From: Microbacterium luteum
GTDB taxonomy: Bacteria; Actinomycetota; Actinomycetes; Actinomycetales; Microbacteriaceae
NCBI RefSeq assembly: GCF_015277875.1
Contig: NZ_CP063814.1
Span: forward strand, 2,914,001-2,978,000
Direction of reading: 5' to 3'
Length of the DNA stretch: 64,000 bases
Shown: positions 1-10,889 of the stretch, piece after piece
Layout of the letters: each line of letters begins with the position of its first letter
How positions within the stretch are numbered: the stretch's first letter is position 1
The notes under the pieces: model-generated
The model's database searches: none
The model's input: the letters and a program-made list of their open reading frames with translations, nothing else
Told to the model about the DNA's origin: nothing
Position numbers and translations under genes: made by a program

Positions 1-2750
<2,750 letters not shown>

Positions 2751-2919
2751 GGGGATTACCTCCGTGGGCCCGGGCGGGGCCTGTTTCCTTGTCGTCAGGT
2801 GGAGTGCTCAGTCGTCCCCGAAGTCCGCGAGCCGCACGCCGCTTCGTGTCGATCTCGTGAAGCGGGGGCACACGGACACCGCCGACCACCATATGAGGGC
2901 AGGGGGAATCCAAAGCGCA

Positions 2920-2955
2920 AAGACTCACTATACGCCCCGCGACGCGCCATGTCCA
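2920..2955 (-). promoter_or_regulatory. rpoB promoter
   Basis: On the minus strand a -35 box TGGACA (2955-2950) is followed after exactly 17 bases by a -10 box TATAGT (2932-2927). Transcription should start near 2920, giving rpoB a leader of about 170 nt before the TTG. The boxes are close to sigma-70/SigA consensus. The -35 box is only eight bases from that of the divergent STAND-gene promoter, so the two promoters are back to back. Confidence 0.75.
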
Positions 2956-2963
2956 GCCGATCC

Positions 2964-2999
2964 TTGACCCGGCCCGTCCGGTGGGGTATAAACCGCTCA
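2964..2999 (+). promoter_or_regulatory. Leaderless promoter of the DUF4062/STAND gene
   Basis: TTGACC (2964-2969), a 17-base spacer, and TATAAA (2987-2992) form a near-consensus SigA promoter. Six bases separate the -10 box from the ATG at 2999, so the transcript should begin at the A of the start codon and lack a leader. This places the upstream in-frame GTG (2981) inside the promoter and argues against it as the start. Confidence 0.75.
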
Positions 3000-5620
3000 T
3001 GACTGGGGGTTCGCCCGTCATCCGCACGCCTGACCAGCGGATACGGGTGTTCGTGAGTTCGACCCTGCGCGAGCTGCAGGGCGAGCGCCGTGCCGCCCGC
3101 GCAGCCATCGAGCGTCTGCGCCTGGCGCCGGTGATGTTCGAGCTCGGCGCCCGACCGCATCCACCCCGCACCCTTTATCGCTCCTATCTCGCCCAGAGCG
3201 ACGTCTTCGTCGGGATCTATCACGCCAGTTACGGCTGGGTGGCACCGGGAGAGGACGTGTCCGGACTCGAAGACGAGTACAACCTCTCCCCGCCCACTCT
3301 GCCCAAGCTGATCTACGTCAAATCCGCTGATCACCGGGACGAACGCCTGAATCGCCTGCTGGAACGCATCCGCGACGACAACACCGCCGCCTACCTGCCC
3401 TTCGACGACCCAGCCGATCTCGAGGAGCAGATCGCGGCAGACCTCGCCACCCTGCTCGCCGAGCGCTTCGCGCAGTCGCAGGAGGCGGGTACCGGCACGG
3501 AGGCCGCCACCGCGGCCCTGCTCTCGCGCGTGCCCGCCCCCGCGACGACGACGATCGGCCGGGACGATGACATCGCACGGTTGCGCTGCTTGCTCGCGGA
3601 GGGGTCCGACCGCGTGCTCAGCCTGATCGGCCCGGGCGGGATCGGCAAGAGCCGCCTCGCGACCGAGACCGCCAGAGCCTGCGAAGACCTCTTCCCCGAC
3701 GGCGTCTACTTCGTCGCCCTCGAAGGTGTGCTGGAACCAGCCCTGCTGCTGCCGACGATCGGCTACGCACTGGGCATCCGCGACAACGGCGAGGCACCGC
3801 TGGAGGATCGCATCTCGCGGTCGCTGGAGTCCAGACGAGTGCTCGTCGTGCTCGACAACTTCGAGCAGATCGTCGATGCCGCTCCGGCGCTCGTGAGACT
3901 GTCCGCGGCCGCCCCGAGCGCCCGCTTCCTGGTCTCCAGCAGAGTCGTGCTGCGCATTCGGGGCGAGCGCGTCTACGACGTCGATTCGCTGCCGTTCCCG
4001 GACGCCGGCACGGTGAGCACGCTGTCCCGCGCGGAGACGTGCGACGCCTGCGCGCTGTTCGTCGATCGCGCTCGCGCCGCCGACCCGGGCTTCGCTCTGA
4101 CCGAGGACAACGCCGCCGCCGTGATCGACATCTGCCGCCGTCTGGACGGGCTGCCACTGGCGATCGAGCTGGCCGCCGCCAAGGCGCGCCTGCTCACGCC
4201 GCAGGTCATGGCTCAACGACTCGAGCGACGCCTGCCGGTGTTGAGCGCGACGGTGCGCGACATGCCGGACCGCCACCGCACCCTCCGCGCGACGCTGGAC
4301 TGGAGTGTCGACCTGCTCGCCCCTGCGCAGCGCGCTCTCCTGGAGGATCTCGGCGTCTTCGGCCCGCGGTTCGGTATCGAAGCGGTCGAGGCGATCGGGG
4401 CGGGGCGCAGCTGGGAGGGCGAGGAGATCGACGCGATCGCCGCTCTCGTCGACGCCTCGCTGGTGCGCCGCGTCGCCATCGGCGGCCGTGTCGTGCTGTC
4501 CTTGCTGTCCATCGTGCGCGAGTACTCGCTCGCGCGACTGAAGGAGCGCGGCGACGCCGATCTGATGCGCGAGCGTCACGCCGACCACTACGTGGCCCTG
4601 GCCGCGCGTGTGGCGCCGGATCTGCGGGGAGCCGGTCAGACCGCAGCCCTGGGACTTCTCGGCATCGAACTGTCGAACCTGCGGGCGGCCGTCCGTCACC
4701 TCGTCTACATCGACCGACTGGATGACGCCGCCGACCTCGCCTGGAGCCTGCTCATCTACTGGTGGATCATGGGGTTGTTCGCAGGCGTGCGCATGTGGAT
4801 GCTCGAGCTCCTCGACAAGCAGCAGCCGATCAGCCCGCACACCCGGGCGGTGGCCTGGTTCTTCGCGCTCTGGGGCGAGATGTGGCAGCGCCCGGCACCG
4901 GAGGTCGTCGCCGGTCTCGCCGAATGCGTGCGCCTGTTCACCGAAAGCGGCGACGAGGACGCAGCGGCGATGGCGGTCGCTGCGCGAGCGACGGCGCGCG
5001 TGCAGCTGCCCGACCCCGATCTCGATGCCGCCGAGCGGGAGCTGACCGAGGCTGTGGCATCCCTGCGGCAGCTCGGCAACGGGTGGGGCGAGGCGATCAG
5101 CCAGGTATCCCTGGGCCGCGTGGCATGGCTCCGACATTCCCTCGACGGGGCCATCGACCATTTCGAGCGCGCCGCCGACATCGCCGAGCGCGGCGGCGAC
5201 CGCTTCACAGGGTCAATCGCCGGAAATCAGATCGGTCGGCTCCTGCTCGTGCGGGGAGAGACCGACCAGGCCGAGGGGGTGTTCCGCCGCACCCTGGTCG
5301 ACGCTGTGCGCCTGCATCACGAAGAGGGCGTCGCCTACGGCCTCGAGGGCCTTTGCGCCATCGCGGCCGCACGTGGCGACGCCGAACGAGCCGGCGAGCT
5401 TTCGGCCGCCGCGGCCGCTATCCGTCACCGGATCGGCGTCTTCGACGTCGAGGCCTTCACCGTGCATTCACTGTCGCTGGATGCGGCGCGCGCGGCAGCG
5501 CCGGAGGAGGTCGCGGCGGGCGAGCACCGCGGCGCGTCGTTGAGTCTCGCCGAGGCGGTCGCGTGCGCTCTCCCACCCTCGGACCGGGCCATCCTCGCCG
5601 ACACGCTCGCGGTGTGGTGA
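2999..5620 (+). CDS. DUF4062 - NB-ARC/STAND ATPase - TPR protein
   Basis: This is an 873-residue three-part protein. Residues about 15-100 match DUF4062 (VFVSSTLRELQGER, SDVFVGIYHASYGWVAPGE, PKLIYVK). A STAND-type ATPase follows, with Walker A GPGGIGKS near 211, Walker B VLVVLDNFEQ near 285 and GLPLAIELAAAKARLL further on. The C-terminal 350 residues are helical repeats of TPR character. STAND proteins are switch ATPases that oligomerise on ligand binding; DUF4062 would be the effector or adaptor and the TPRs the sensor. There is no DNA-binding domain, unlike AfsR/MalT relatives. The gene is solitary, with a strong leaderless promoter. A role in antiphage defence or signalling is inference only. 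Confidence 0.85.
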   Translation: MTGGSPVIRTPDQRIRVFVSSTLRELQGERRAARAAIERLRLAPVMFELGARPHPPRTLYRSYLAQSDVFVGIYHASYGWVAPGEDVSGLEDEYNLSPPTLPKLIYVKSADHRDERLNRLLERIRDDNTAAYLPFDDPADLEEQIAADLATLLAERFAQSQEAGTGTEAATAALLSRVPAPATTTIGRDDDIARLRCLLAEGSDRVLSLIGPGGIGKSRLATETARACEDLFPDGVYFVALEGVLEPALLLPTIGYALGIRDNGEAPLEDRISRSLESRRVLVVLDNFEQIVDAAPALVRLSAAAPSARFLVSSRVVLRIRGERVYDVDSLPFPDAGTVSTLSRAETCDACALFVDRARAADPGFALTEDNAAAVIDICRRLDGLPLAIELAAAKARLLTPQVMAQRLERRLPVLSATVRDMPDRHRTLRATLDWSVDLLAPAQRALLEDLGVFGPRFGIEAVEAIGAGRSWEGEEIDAIAALVDASLVRRVAIGGRVVLSLLSIVREYSLARLKERGDADLMRERHADHYVALAARVAPDLRGAGQTAALGLLGIELSNLRAAVRHLVYIDRLDDAADLAWSLLIYWWIMGLFAGVRMWMLELLDKQQPISPHTRAVAWFFALWGEMWQRPAPEVVAGLAECVRLFTESGDEDAAAMAVAARATARVQLPDPDLDAAERELTEAVASLRQLGNGWGEAISQVSLGRVAWLRHSLDGAIDHFERAADIAERGGDRFTGSIAGNQIGRLLLVRGETDQAEGVFRRTLVDAVRLHHEEGVAYGLEGLCAIAAARGDAERAGELSAAAAAIRHRIGVFDVEAFTVHSLSLDAARAAAPEEVAAGEHRGASLSLAEAVACALPPSDRAILADTLAVW

Positions 5621-5627
5621 CGCGGCG

Positions 5628-7874
5628 TCAGCCCGCGTGGCGCACGTGCCGGAAGCGGATCCGGGAGCCCGGGCGCGCCTGTGCGAGCAGGTCGAGATCG
5701 GCATCCGCCACCACCGCGATCACCGGGTAGCCGCCGGTGACCGGGTCGTCGGCCAGCAGCACGGTGGGTCGTCCGGTCGGGGCCACCTGGAGAGCACCGG
5801 GCACCATCCCCTCGCTCGGCAGCTCGCCGGCGCGGCGCCGCGTCAGCACGGGGCCGTCCAGTCGCACGCCGACCCGGTCGGCGTCGGCGGCGACGGTCCA
5901 CTCCCCGTCGAACAGGGCGACGCGTGCGTCGTCGTCGAACCAGTCGGACCGAGGCGCGGGAGCCAGACGGAGCTCGATCTCGTCGGGCGGTGCGCCCCAC
6001 GTGGCCGTGGGCGCGACGGGAACCGGCGCGGCCGGATCGGGCCCCACCTCGACGTGCGCGCCGGCCGCGAGACGATCGGGTCCGAGCCCCGCCATGACGT
6101 CGGTGCTGCGGGATCCGAGCACACGCGGACCCGCGACGCCGCCGCGCACCGCGAGCATCGCGCGGACGCCGTGCTCGGCCCAGTCCACGTGCAGCTCGGC
6201 GCCGGCGGGCCATTCGTGCGCCGTGTAGGGGTCGACCGGACGCCCGTCGAGCGTCACCGGTCCCCACGCGCCGGTGACCGCGAACCACAGCCGCGCCGCT
6301 GCACGGGCCCGGAATCCGCCCATCGTGATCTCGATGCCGGCGGCACCCTCGGGATTGCCGACGAGCCGGTTGCCCGCGCGCAGCGCCGCCCGGTCGAGTG
6401 CACCCGAGCGGGCAACGCCGAGGGCCGCGTGACCCGGGCGTCCGAGGTCCTGAACGGTCGCGAGCAGCCCCGCCTCGATCACCTCGATCCCCCGGCCGGC
6501 GCCGGCGGGTGCGGTTCCGGGCGCGGCTTCGGCACCGGGTTCGGTCCTGTGTTCGGTACCGGCCGCGGTCCCGGCCCTGGATTGGGTACCGGTACCGGGT
6601 TCGGCACCGGCCCCGGGTGCGGTCCCGGCGCCGGGTGCGGTCCTGTGTTCGGTACCGGGTGCGGTCCCGGCCCTGGATTGGGTACCGGTACCGGGTTCGG
6701 CACCGGCCCCGGGTGCGGTCCCGGCGCCGGGTGCGGTCCTGTGTTCGGTACCGGCCGCGGTCCCGGCCCTGGATTGGGTACCGGTACCGGGTTCGGCACC
6801 GGGAGTCGTGTGCCCCAACTCAGGCTGAGCGGGCACCGGCGGCCGCGTTCCGGCGTCTCCGGCGGGCGGCGACGTCTTCCAGCCTGAGTTACGGCTCGAA
6901 ACGGTGGCGACACCCGGCTGCGTGGCGGCACCTGCCTCCGAGGCCGCGGCGTCGCTCAGGACGGCGTCCGCGGCCGGGCTTCCGCCCGACGTGTGCCCTG
7001 ACTCAGGCTGCGTCGGGGCGGACGGTGGTGAACCGGGGTTCTCGGCGGGTGCCGGCGGCGCCCAGCCTGAATTAGGACTCGAAACGGAGGCCGGAGAGAC
7101 GGAGTCCGGAGAAGCCGGGGACGCCGTCGAAGAGACGGAGGCCGGAGAAGCCGGGGACGCCGTCGAAGAGGCGGAGGCGGGGGAAGCCGAGGCGGGGGAA
7201 GCAAGGGATTTCGGCGGGGTGGAAGGGACGGGGACGAAACGGACGCGGGTGCCCGGCGCGAGAAGGGCGGGCTGGGCCGCGGCCGGGTCGAAGAGGGGCG
7301 CGTCGGTCGTGCCGATGAGGCGCCATCCGCCTGGCGTATCGCGCGGGTAAGCGCCGGTGAAGCCGGCGGCCAGGCCCACCGACCCGGCCGGAACGCGTGT
7401 GCGCGGGGACTCCAGACGCGGCACGTCGAACGACCACGCGTCGCTCACGAGATAGCCGAAGCCGGGCGCGAATCCGGTGAACGCCACGCTCCACGTCGCG
7501 GCAGCGTGGCGGCGCACCAGCTCGTCTGGCGAGATGCCGAGCACCGCAGCGGTGTCAGCGAGGTCGGCACCGTCGTACCGCACGGCGAGTTCGACGGTCT
7601 GCGCCTCGACACGTTCCGACGGGATGCGCCGCACGTCACCCGTCAGCGCACGGTCGATCCACGCGCGCGCCGACGCGAGAGACAGGATCGCCGGGTCCAC
7701 GTGCACGAGCACCGTGCGGGCGGCGGGTACCACGTCGACCACGCCATCCGGCGACGCGGCGACGAGCGCCGCGTGCAGGTCCAGCACCTCGGAGAGCCCC
7801 GGGGCCTCGATCAGCAGCGCTCGCTCACCCATCGGCAGGATGCGCCACGACTCACCGGACGATGCCCCCTTCAC
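5628..7874 (-). CDS. 5-oxoprolinase subunits PxpB and PxpC fused in one protein
   Basis: With PxpA this enzyme hydrolyses 5-oxoproline to glutamate using ATP. Residues 1 to about 217 are PxpB/KipI (WRILPMGERALLIEAP, GFAPGFGYL, TRVPAGSVGLA). Residues about 459-748 are PxpC/KipA (IEVIEAGLLATVQDLGRPGH, GVARSGALDRAALRAGNRLV). The roughly 240-residue linker is made entirely of DNA repeats: a Ser/Ala/Pro stretch, two palindromic elements reading NSGW...QPELGHT, and 2.6 copies of a 32-residue unit. Fusions of the two subunits are known, but a linker this long is odd. The GTG start at 7874 overlaps the pxpA stop (GTGA), implying translational coupling. It converges on the STAND gene with 7 bases between. 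Confidence 0.93.
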   Translation of the reverse strand: MKGASSGESWRILPMGERALLIEAPGLSEVLDLHAALVAASPDGVVDVVPAARTVLVHVDPAILSLASARAWIDRALTGDVRRIPSERVEAQTVELAVRYDGADLADTAAVLGISPDELVRRHAAATWSVAFTGFAPGFGYLVSDAWSFDVPRLESPRTRVPAGSVGLAAGFTGAYPRDTPGGWRLIGTTDAPLFDPAAAQPALLAPGTRVRFVPVPSTPPKSLASPASASPASASSTASPASPASVSSTASPASPDSVSPASVSSPNSGWAPPAPAENPGSPPSAPTQPESGHTSGGSPAADAVLSDAAASEAGAATQPGVATVSSRNSGWKTSPPAGDAGTRPPVPAQPELGHTTPGAEPGTGTQSRAGTAAGTEHRTAPGAGTAPGAGAEPGTGTQSRAGTAPGTEHRTAPGAGTAPGAGAEPGTGTQSRAGTAAGTEHRTEPGAEAAPGTAPAGAGRGIEVIEAGLLATVQDLGRPGHAALGVARSGALDRAALRAGNRLVGNPEGAAGIEITMGGFRARAAARLWFAVTGAWGPVTLDGRPVDPYTAHEWPAGAELHVDWAEHGVRAMLAVRGGVAGPRVLGSRSTDVMAGLGPDRLAAGAHVEVGPDPAAPVPVAPTATWGAPPDEIELRLAPAPRSDWFDDDARVALFDGEWTVAADADRVGVRLDGPVLTRRRAGELPSEGMVPGALQVAPTGRPTVLLADDPVTGGYPVIAVVADADLDLLAQARPGSRIRFRHVRHAG
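6551..6805 (-). repeat. 96-bp tandem repeat, about 2.6 copies, in the pxpBC linker
   Basis: The unit starts at 6551, 6647 and 6743 with period exactly 96 bases (32 codons), so copy number can change without frameshift. It encodes a Gly/Ala/Thr/Pro-rich unit (AEPGTGTQSRAG ... TEHRTAPGAG). Copies are almost identical, suggesting recent expansion. Confidence 0.9.
6810..6896. repeat. Palindromic element family A, copy 1 (in frame inside pxpBC)
   Basis: The ends are CCCCAACTCAGGCTG on the left and CAGCCTGAGTTA on the right, inverted about 60 bases apart. The same ends occur in three intergenic copies at 45.5-46.05 kb. Read on the minus strand it encodes NSGWKTSP ... PAQPELGHT in frame with pxpBC. 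Confidence 0.85.
6993..7080. repeat. Palindromic element family A, copy 2 (in frame inside pxpBC)
   Basis: The ends are CCTGACTCAGGCTG and CAGCCTGAATTAG. On the minus strand it encodes NSGWAPPA ... PTQPESGHT, parallel to copy 1 but with a diverged interior. It is in frame and has no stop codon. Confidence 0.82.
7085..7205 (-). repeat. Ser/Ala/Pro-coding degenerate repeats in the pxpBC linker
   Basis: Short units related to GGAGGCCGGAGAAGCCGGGG recur through this stretch and encode SPASASS-like peptides at the PxpB side of the linker. This is a low-complexity spacer with no recognisable fold. Confidence 0.75.
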
Positions 7875-8626
7875 CACGGCGCCCTCACGTTCACCCCGGC
7901 GGCATCGAGCGCCGTGCGCACCGCTCGCGCCATCGCCACCGCGGCGGGGCTGTCGCCGTGCAGGCACATCGAGGCCGCGTCGACGGCGAGCATGTGGCCG
8001 TCGACGGCATCCACGACCCCGTCGATCGCCAGGCGGACCGCGCGGCGCGCGACCAGATCAGGATCGTCGAGGAGAGCGCCTGCCTCGCCGCGCGGCACGA
8101 GGCCGCCGTCCGCGAGGTAGCCGCGATCGAGGAACGCCTCGCGCACGAACGGCAGGCCGGCCTCCTCGGCGGCGCGGCTGCCGGCACCGCCGAGACCGAG
8201 GAGCGGCAGCTCGCGACCGAGACGATCGGCAAGTCGCCGCACGGCGGCGGCGACGACGCGGGCGGTCGCAGCGTCGGCGGTGACGGCGTGGTAGAGCGCG
8301 CCATGCGGCTTCACGTAGCGGATGTCCCCGCCCGCCGCGGCGAGCGCCTCGAGCTGCTCGTCGAGCGTGGCGCGCAGCTCGACCTCCGTCAGCGTCAGGG
8401 CTGACCGGCCGAAACCGGCGCGGTCGGGGTAAGACGGATGCGCCCCAACGGCGACGCCGTACCGCGCCGCCCGGGTGACCGATTCGTGCATGGATGCCGC
8501 ATCGCCGGCGTGGCCGCCGCACGCGACGGAGGCGCTGGACACGACGGCGAACATCGCTTCGTCGTCGGCGGTCGGCACCCCGTCGACGGTCTCGCCGAGG
8601 TCGGCGTTCAGGTCGATGGCGGACAT
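7871..8626 (-). CDS. pxpA: 5-oxoprolinase subunit PxpA (LamB/YcsF family)
   Basis: PxpA, with PxpB and PxpC, carries out ATP-dependent opening of 5-oxoproline, a cytoplasmic salvage of pyroglutamate. The 251-residue protein has the family start DLNADLGE, the metal/substrate region SVACGGHAGD, the HPSYPDRAGFGR motif, and VKPHGALYH. The ATG at 8626 begins MSAIDLNADLGE; longer readings add a Cys/Arg-rich tail unlike the family. The stop overlaps the GTG of the pxpB-pxpC fusion by four bases. Gene order pxpA-pxpBC is the usual operon. It diverges from the spermidine-synthase-like gene with 52 bases between starts. Confidence 0.95.
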   Translation of the reverse strand: MSAIDLNADLGETVDGVPTADDEAMFAVVSSASVACGGHAGDAASMHESVTRAARYGVAVGAHPSYPDRAGFGRSALTLTEVELRATLDEQLEALAAAGGDIRYVKPHGALYHAVTADAATARVVAAAVRRLADRLGRELPLLGLGGAGSRAAEEAGLPFVREAFLDRGYLADGGLVPRGEAGALLDDPDLVARRAVRLAIDGVVDAVDGHMLAVDAASMCLHGDSPAAVAMARAVRTALDAAGVNVRAPW

Positions 8627-8678
8627 GTCCTCACGGTACCGGCGGCACTCGCAGCCGGGCATCGGGCAAGCTGGGAAC

Positions 8679-9542
8679 ATGGCCCGCGCGCGCAATGAGC
8701 ACACCGAACCGCCGGTGCGCCTGGGCGACGGGGCGCTCGCATCCGTCGAACCGTCGCCCTATACATCGGGCTACGAACTCGTCGTCGACGGGACCCCGCA
8801 GTCGCACGTCGACCTCGACGACCCGACGCATCTGCACTTCGAGTACGTCGCGCGGATGGCCGCCGTGATCGACCGGCTGAAGCTGCCCGGGCAGCCGCTC
8901 ACCGCGGTGCACCTCGGCGCCGGCGCCATGACCCTCCCCCGCTACATCGACGCGACGCGGCCCGGCTCCCGCCAGCAGGTCGTCGAACTCGAGCCCGAGC
9001 TGATCGCCCTCGTACGCGAGCGGCTGCCGCTGCCGCGCGGCGCCTCCATCCGCGTGCGGATCGGGGATGCGCGCCAGGCGCTCGGCCGGTTTCCCGCGGG
9101 ACTGGTCGGCCAGGTCGACGTGCTGGTGGCTGACGTCTACGCCGGCGCGCAGATTCCCGCGCACCTGACGTCGGTCGAGTTCTACGCCGCCGCCGCGCGT
9201 CTTCTGGGTCCCGACGGCGTGCTGCTGGTCAACGTCGCCGACGGCGCGGGACTCGCCTTCGCGCGTCGGCAGGTCGCGACGGTGCGCGAAGTGCTCGCGA
9301 ACGTCATCGTGCTCGCCGAGGTGCAGACCCTCAAGGGGCGACGATTCGGCAACCTCGTCGTCGCGGCCTCGGCGTCGCCGCTGCCGACGGCGTGGCTGCC
9401 GCGCCTGATGGCGGCGGGACCGCATCCGGCGAAGGTCGCCGAGGGGGCCGAGATCGAGGAGTTCGTCCGCGGAGCGCGGCCCGCGACCGACGCCGACGCC
9501 GTGCCGTCGCCGAAGCCGTCTTCGAAGCTGTTCGAGCGCTGA
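8679..9542 (+). CDS. Spermidine synthase-like methyltransferase-fold protein
   Basis: This is a 287-residue soluble Rossmann-fold protein of the spermidine synthase/SpeE superfamily: glycine-rich loop VHLGAGAMTLPRY near 80, acidic strand end QVVELEPELI, and LVADVYAG at the position of the SpeE catalytic acidic residue. It lacks the membrane segments of fused MFS-SpeE proteins. Actinobacterial members like this are usually annotated only as fused-type spermidine synthase, and their substrate is not established. The ATG at 8679 follows a possible -10 box CAAGCT by six bases, suggesting a leaderless transcript. No polyamine genes are adjacent, so polyamine synthesis is not claimed. Confidence 0.8.
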   Translation: MARARNEHTEPPVRLGDGALASVEPSPYTSGYELVVDGTPQSHVDLDDPTHLHFEYVARMAAVIDRLKLPGQPLTAVHLGAGAMTLPRYIDATRPGSRQQVVELEPELIALVRERLPLPRGASIRVRIGDARQALGRFPAGLVGQVDVLVADVYAGAQIPAHLTSVEFYAAAARLLGPDGVLLVNVADGAGLAFARRQVATVREVLANVIVLAEVQTLKGRRFGNLVVAASASPLPTAWLPRLMAAGPHPAKVAEGAEIEEFVRGARPATDADAVPSPKPSSKLFER

Positions 9543-9835
9543 CCAGCTCCGCCGACACCCCACGCTCCGCAGTCACAACACGCGCTGACCCCGGTGCCGC
9601 ACCCACACATCCTGACTGCGGAACGCCGCTGGGGTGTCGGACTGCGGAACGCCGCTGGGGTGCTCGGACTGCGGAACGCCGCTGGGGTGCTCGGACGCGG
9701 CGGCGCGGAGTGAGCGGAGCGAGACGGAACGACGCATCCGCGCACACGGGATGCCGCCTGTCGGCGTGGCCACCCGGAACCGACGGCGCGGGAGGGCACA
9801 CTGAGGAGGCGAGCCGCACGCGAAGGGAGTCGACG
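9543..9835. repeat. Intergenic repeats: GCAGTCA palindrome and 27-bp tandem copies
   Basis: This gap holds no convincing gene. CCGCAGTCAC near 9565 and TGACTGCGG at 9613 form a loose inverted repeat related to the palindromes at 17.75 and 33.16 kb. Immediately after comes GACTGCGGAACGCCGCTGGG, repeated at 9614, 9640 and 9667 (26-27 bp period). The repeat includes one arm of the palindrome, so the array looks like an expansion of that arm. A further stretch near 9715 (GAGCGGAGCGAGACGGAACG) resembles the element found in the DUF993 gene. Confidence 0.7.
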
Positions 9836-10363
9836 GTGAGCTTCATCCACGGATACGACCCCGACACGCTGCGGGAGATCGTCGACCCTGCCCAGTGCAA
9901 GGAGCGCCTGGCCGAGCTCGGCGATCAGCGCAGCCTCGTGTCGATGCTCGAACGCGTGTGGCTGCTGAAGGTACTCGGCGAGACCGACGACGCCCTCACC
10001 CTGTCGGAGCACGCCGTGCGCTTCGCGCGGATGGCCGGCACCCGCAAGGATCTCCTGCGCGCCCGCATCCTGCATGCCACGGTCGTGCAGGCGCGCGGAG
10101 CCTACGCCGCCGCCGAGCAGGAGCTCACGACGTGCGCCGAAGAGGCCGAAGGGCAGGGATGGGCCGCGATCGCGGCCTTCGCCCTCCAGCATCGCGGCAA
10201 GGTGAATTTCGACGCCGCGGAGTTCGAGGAGGCCCGCAAGGACTTCAAGCGCGCGCTCTTCCTGCGTCAGGAATCCGGCGCCCCGGAGTCGCAGCTGCAG
10301 ACCGTGCTGCTGGCGATCGATCTCTGCGACCGCCGGCGCGCGCAGACCGCGGTCGCGAGCTGA
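9836..10363 (+). CDS. TPR-containing protein of unknown function
   Basis: A 175-residue soluble protein, all-helical, with at least two tetratricopeptide-like repeats (LHATVVQARGAYAAAEQELT and RGKVNFDAAEFEEARKDFKR). It begins SFIHGYDPDTLREIV. The GTG at 9836 is preceded by AAGGGAG at good distance; the frame is open further upstream but that part covers intergenic repeats. No catalytic motif is visible, so it is likely a protein-interaction module. It reads in the same direction as the SprT-like gene, but the latter has its own promoter. Many Microbacteriaceae carry such orphan TPR proteins; partner and function are unknown. Confidence 0.75.
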   Translation: MSFIHGYDPDTLREIVDPAQCKERLAELGDQRSLVSMLERVWLLKVLGETDDALTLSEHAVRFARMAGTRKDLLRARILHATVVQARGAYAAAEQELTTCAEEAEGQGWAAIAAFALQHRGKVNFDAAEFEEARKDFKRALFLRQESGAPESQLQTVLLAIDLCDRRRAQTAVAS

Positions 10364-10388
10364 TCGCCGCAGTGTCGTAGGTCTGTTC

Positions 10389-10401
10389 TACTCTTCCGGC
10401 A
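10389..10401 (+). promoter_or_regulatory. Leaderless promoter of the SprT-like gene
   Basis: TACTCT (10389-10394) lies six bases before the ATG at 10401, the spacing expected when transcription begins at the start codon. No clear -35 box and no Shine-Dalgarno sequence are seen. Confidence 0.55.
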
Positions 10402-10889
10402 TGTCAGAACCGCATCGCGTACGCCAGTGGGCGGAGGCGTTGATCTCGTCGCACCTCGACTCGTCGTGGACGTTCGGCTTCGACAACGCCAAGCGCCGCG
10501 CCGGTCAGTGCGACTACACGCGGCGGCGCATCACCGTGTCGCGCTACCTGTCGGCCCGCTACGACGACGACACCAACCATCAGACGCTCCTGCACGAGGT
10601 CGCCCATGCCCTGGCGGGGGCGACGGCCGGCCACGGACCGAGGTGGAAGTCGATCGCCCGCGGCCTCGGCTACGTCGGCGGCACGACCCATCGCGGCGAG
10701 ACCGCCGTCGAACTCGCCCCCTGGGTCGGGGTGTGTCCGGCCGGGCATGTGGCCTACCGTCATCGTCGGGCATCGCGTCCGACCTCATGCGCACGATGCG
10801 CGCCGCGGTTCGACGAGCGTCACCTGCTGACGTGGAACCGGCGGGAGATCACCCCTGCGACACGGCTTGCGGCGATGACGCCGCGCTGA
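10401..10889 (+). CDS. SprT-like zinc metalloprotease domain protein
   Basis: A 162-residue protein with the SprT/SprT-like core: QCDYTRRRITVSRYL followed by the zinc site HEVAHAL (HExxH) near 69, a downstream GHGPRWKSIARGLG segment carrying the third ligand region, and a C-terminal zinc ribbon (CPAGHVAY ... CARC). The eukaryotic relative Spartan cleaves DNA-protein crosslinks; bacterial SprT-like proteins are mostly uncharacterised. The ATG at 10401 has a leaderless-type promoter. Its last 41 bases overlap the 3' end of the opposite-strand ComB-like gene, so the two transcripts must be convergent and partly antisense. Confidence 0.88.
   Translation: MSEPHRVRQWAEALISSHLDSSWTFGFDNAKRRAGQCDYTRRRITVSRYLSARYDDDTNHQTLLHEVAHALAGATAGHGPRWKSIARGLGYVGGTTHRGETAVELAPWVGVCPAGHVAYRHRRASRPTSCARCAPRFDERHLLTWNRREITPATRLAAMTPR

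Noticed and set aside
6398..7075. Plus-strand frames encoding Arg/Tyr-rich or Gly-rich repeat proteins
   Set aside because: They are antisense products of the pxpBC linker repeats.
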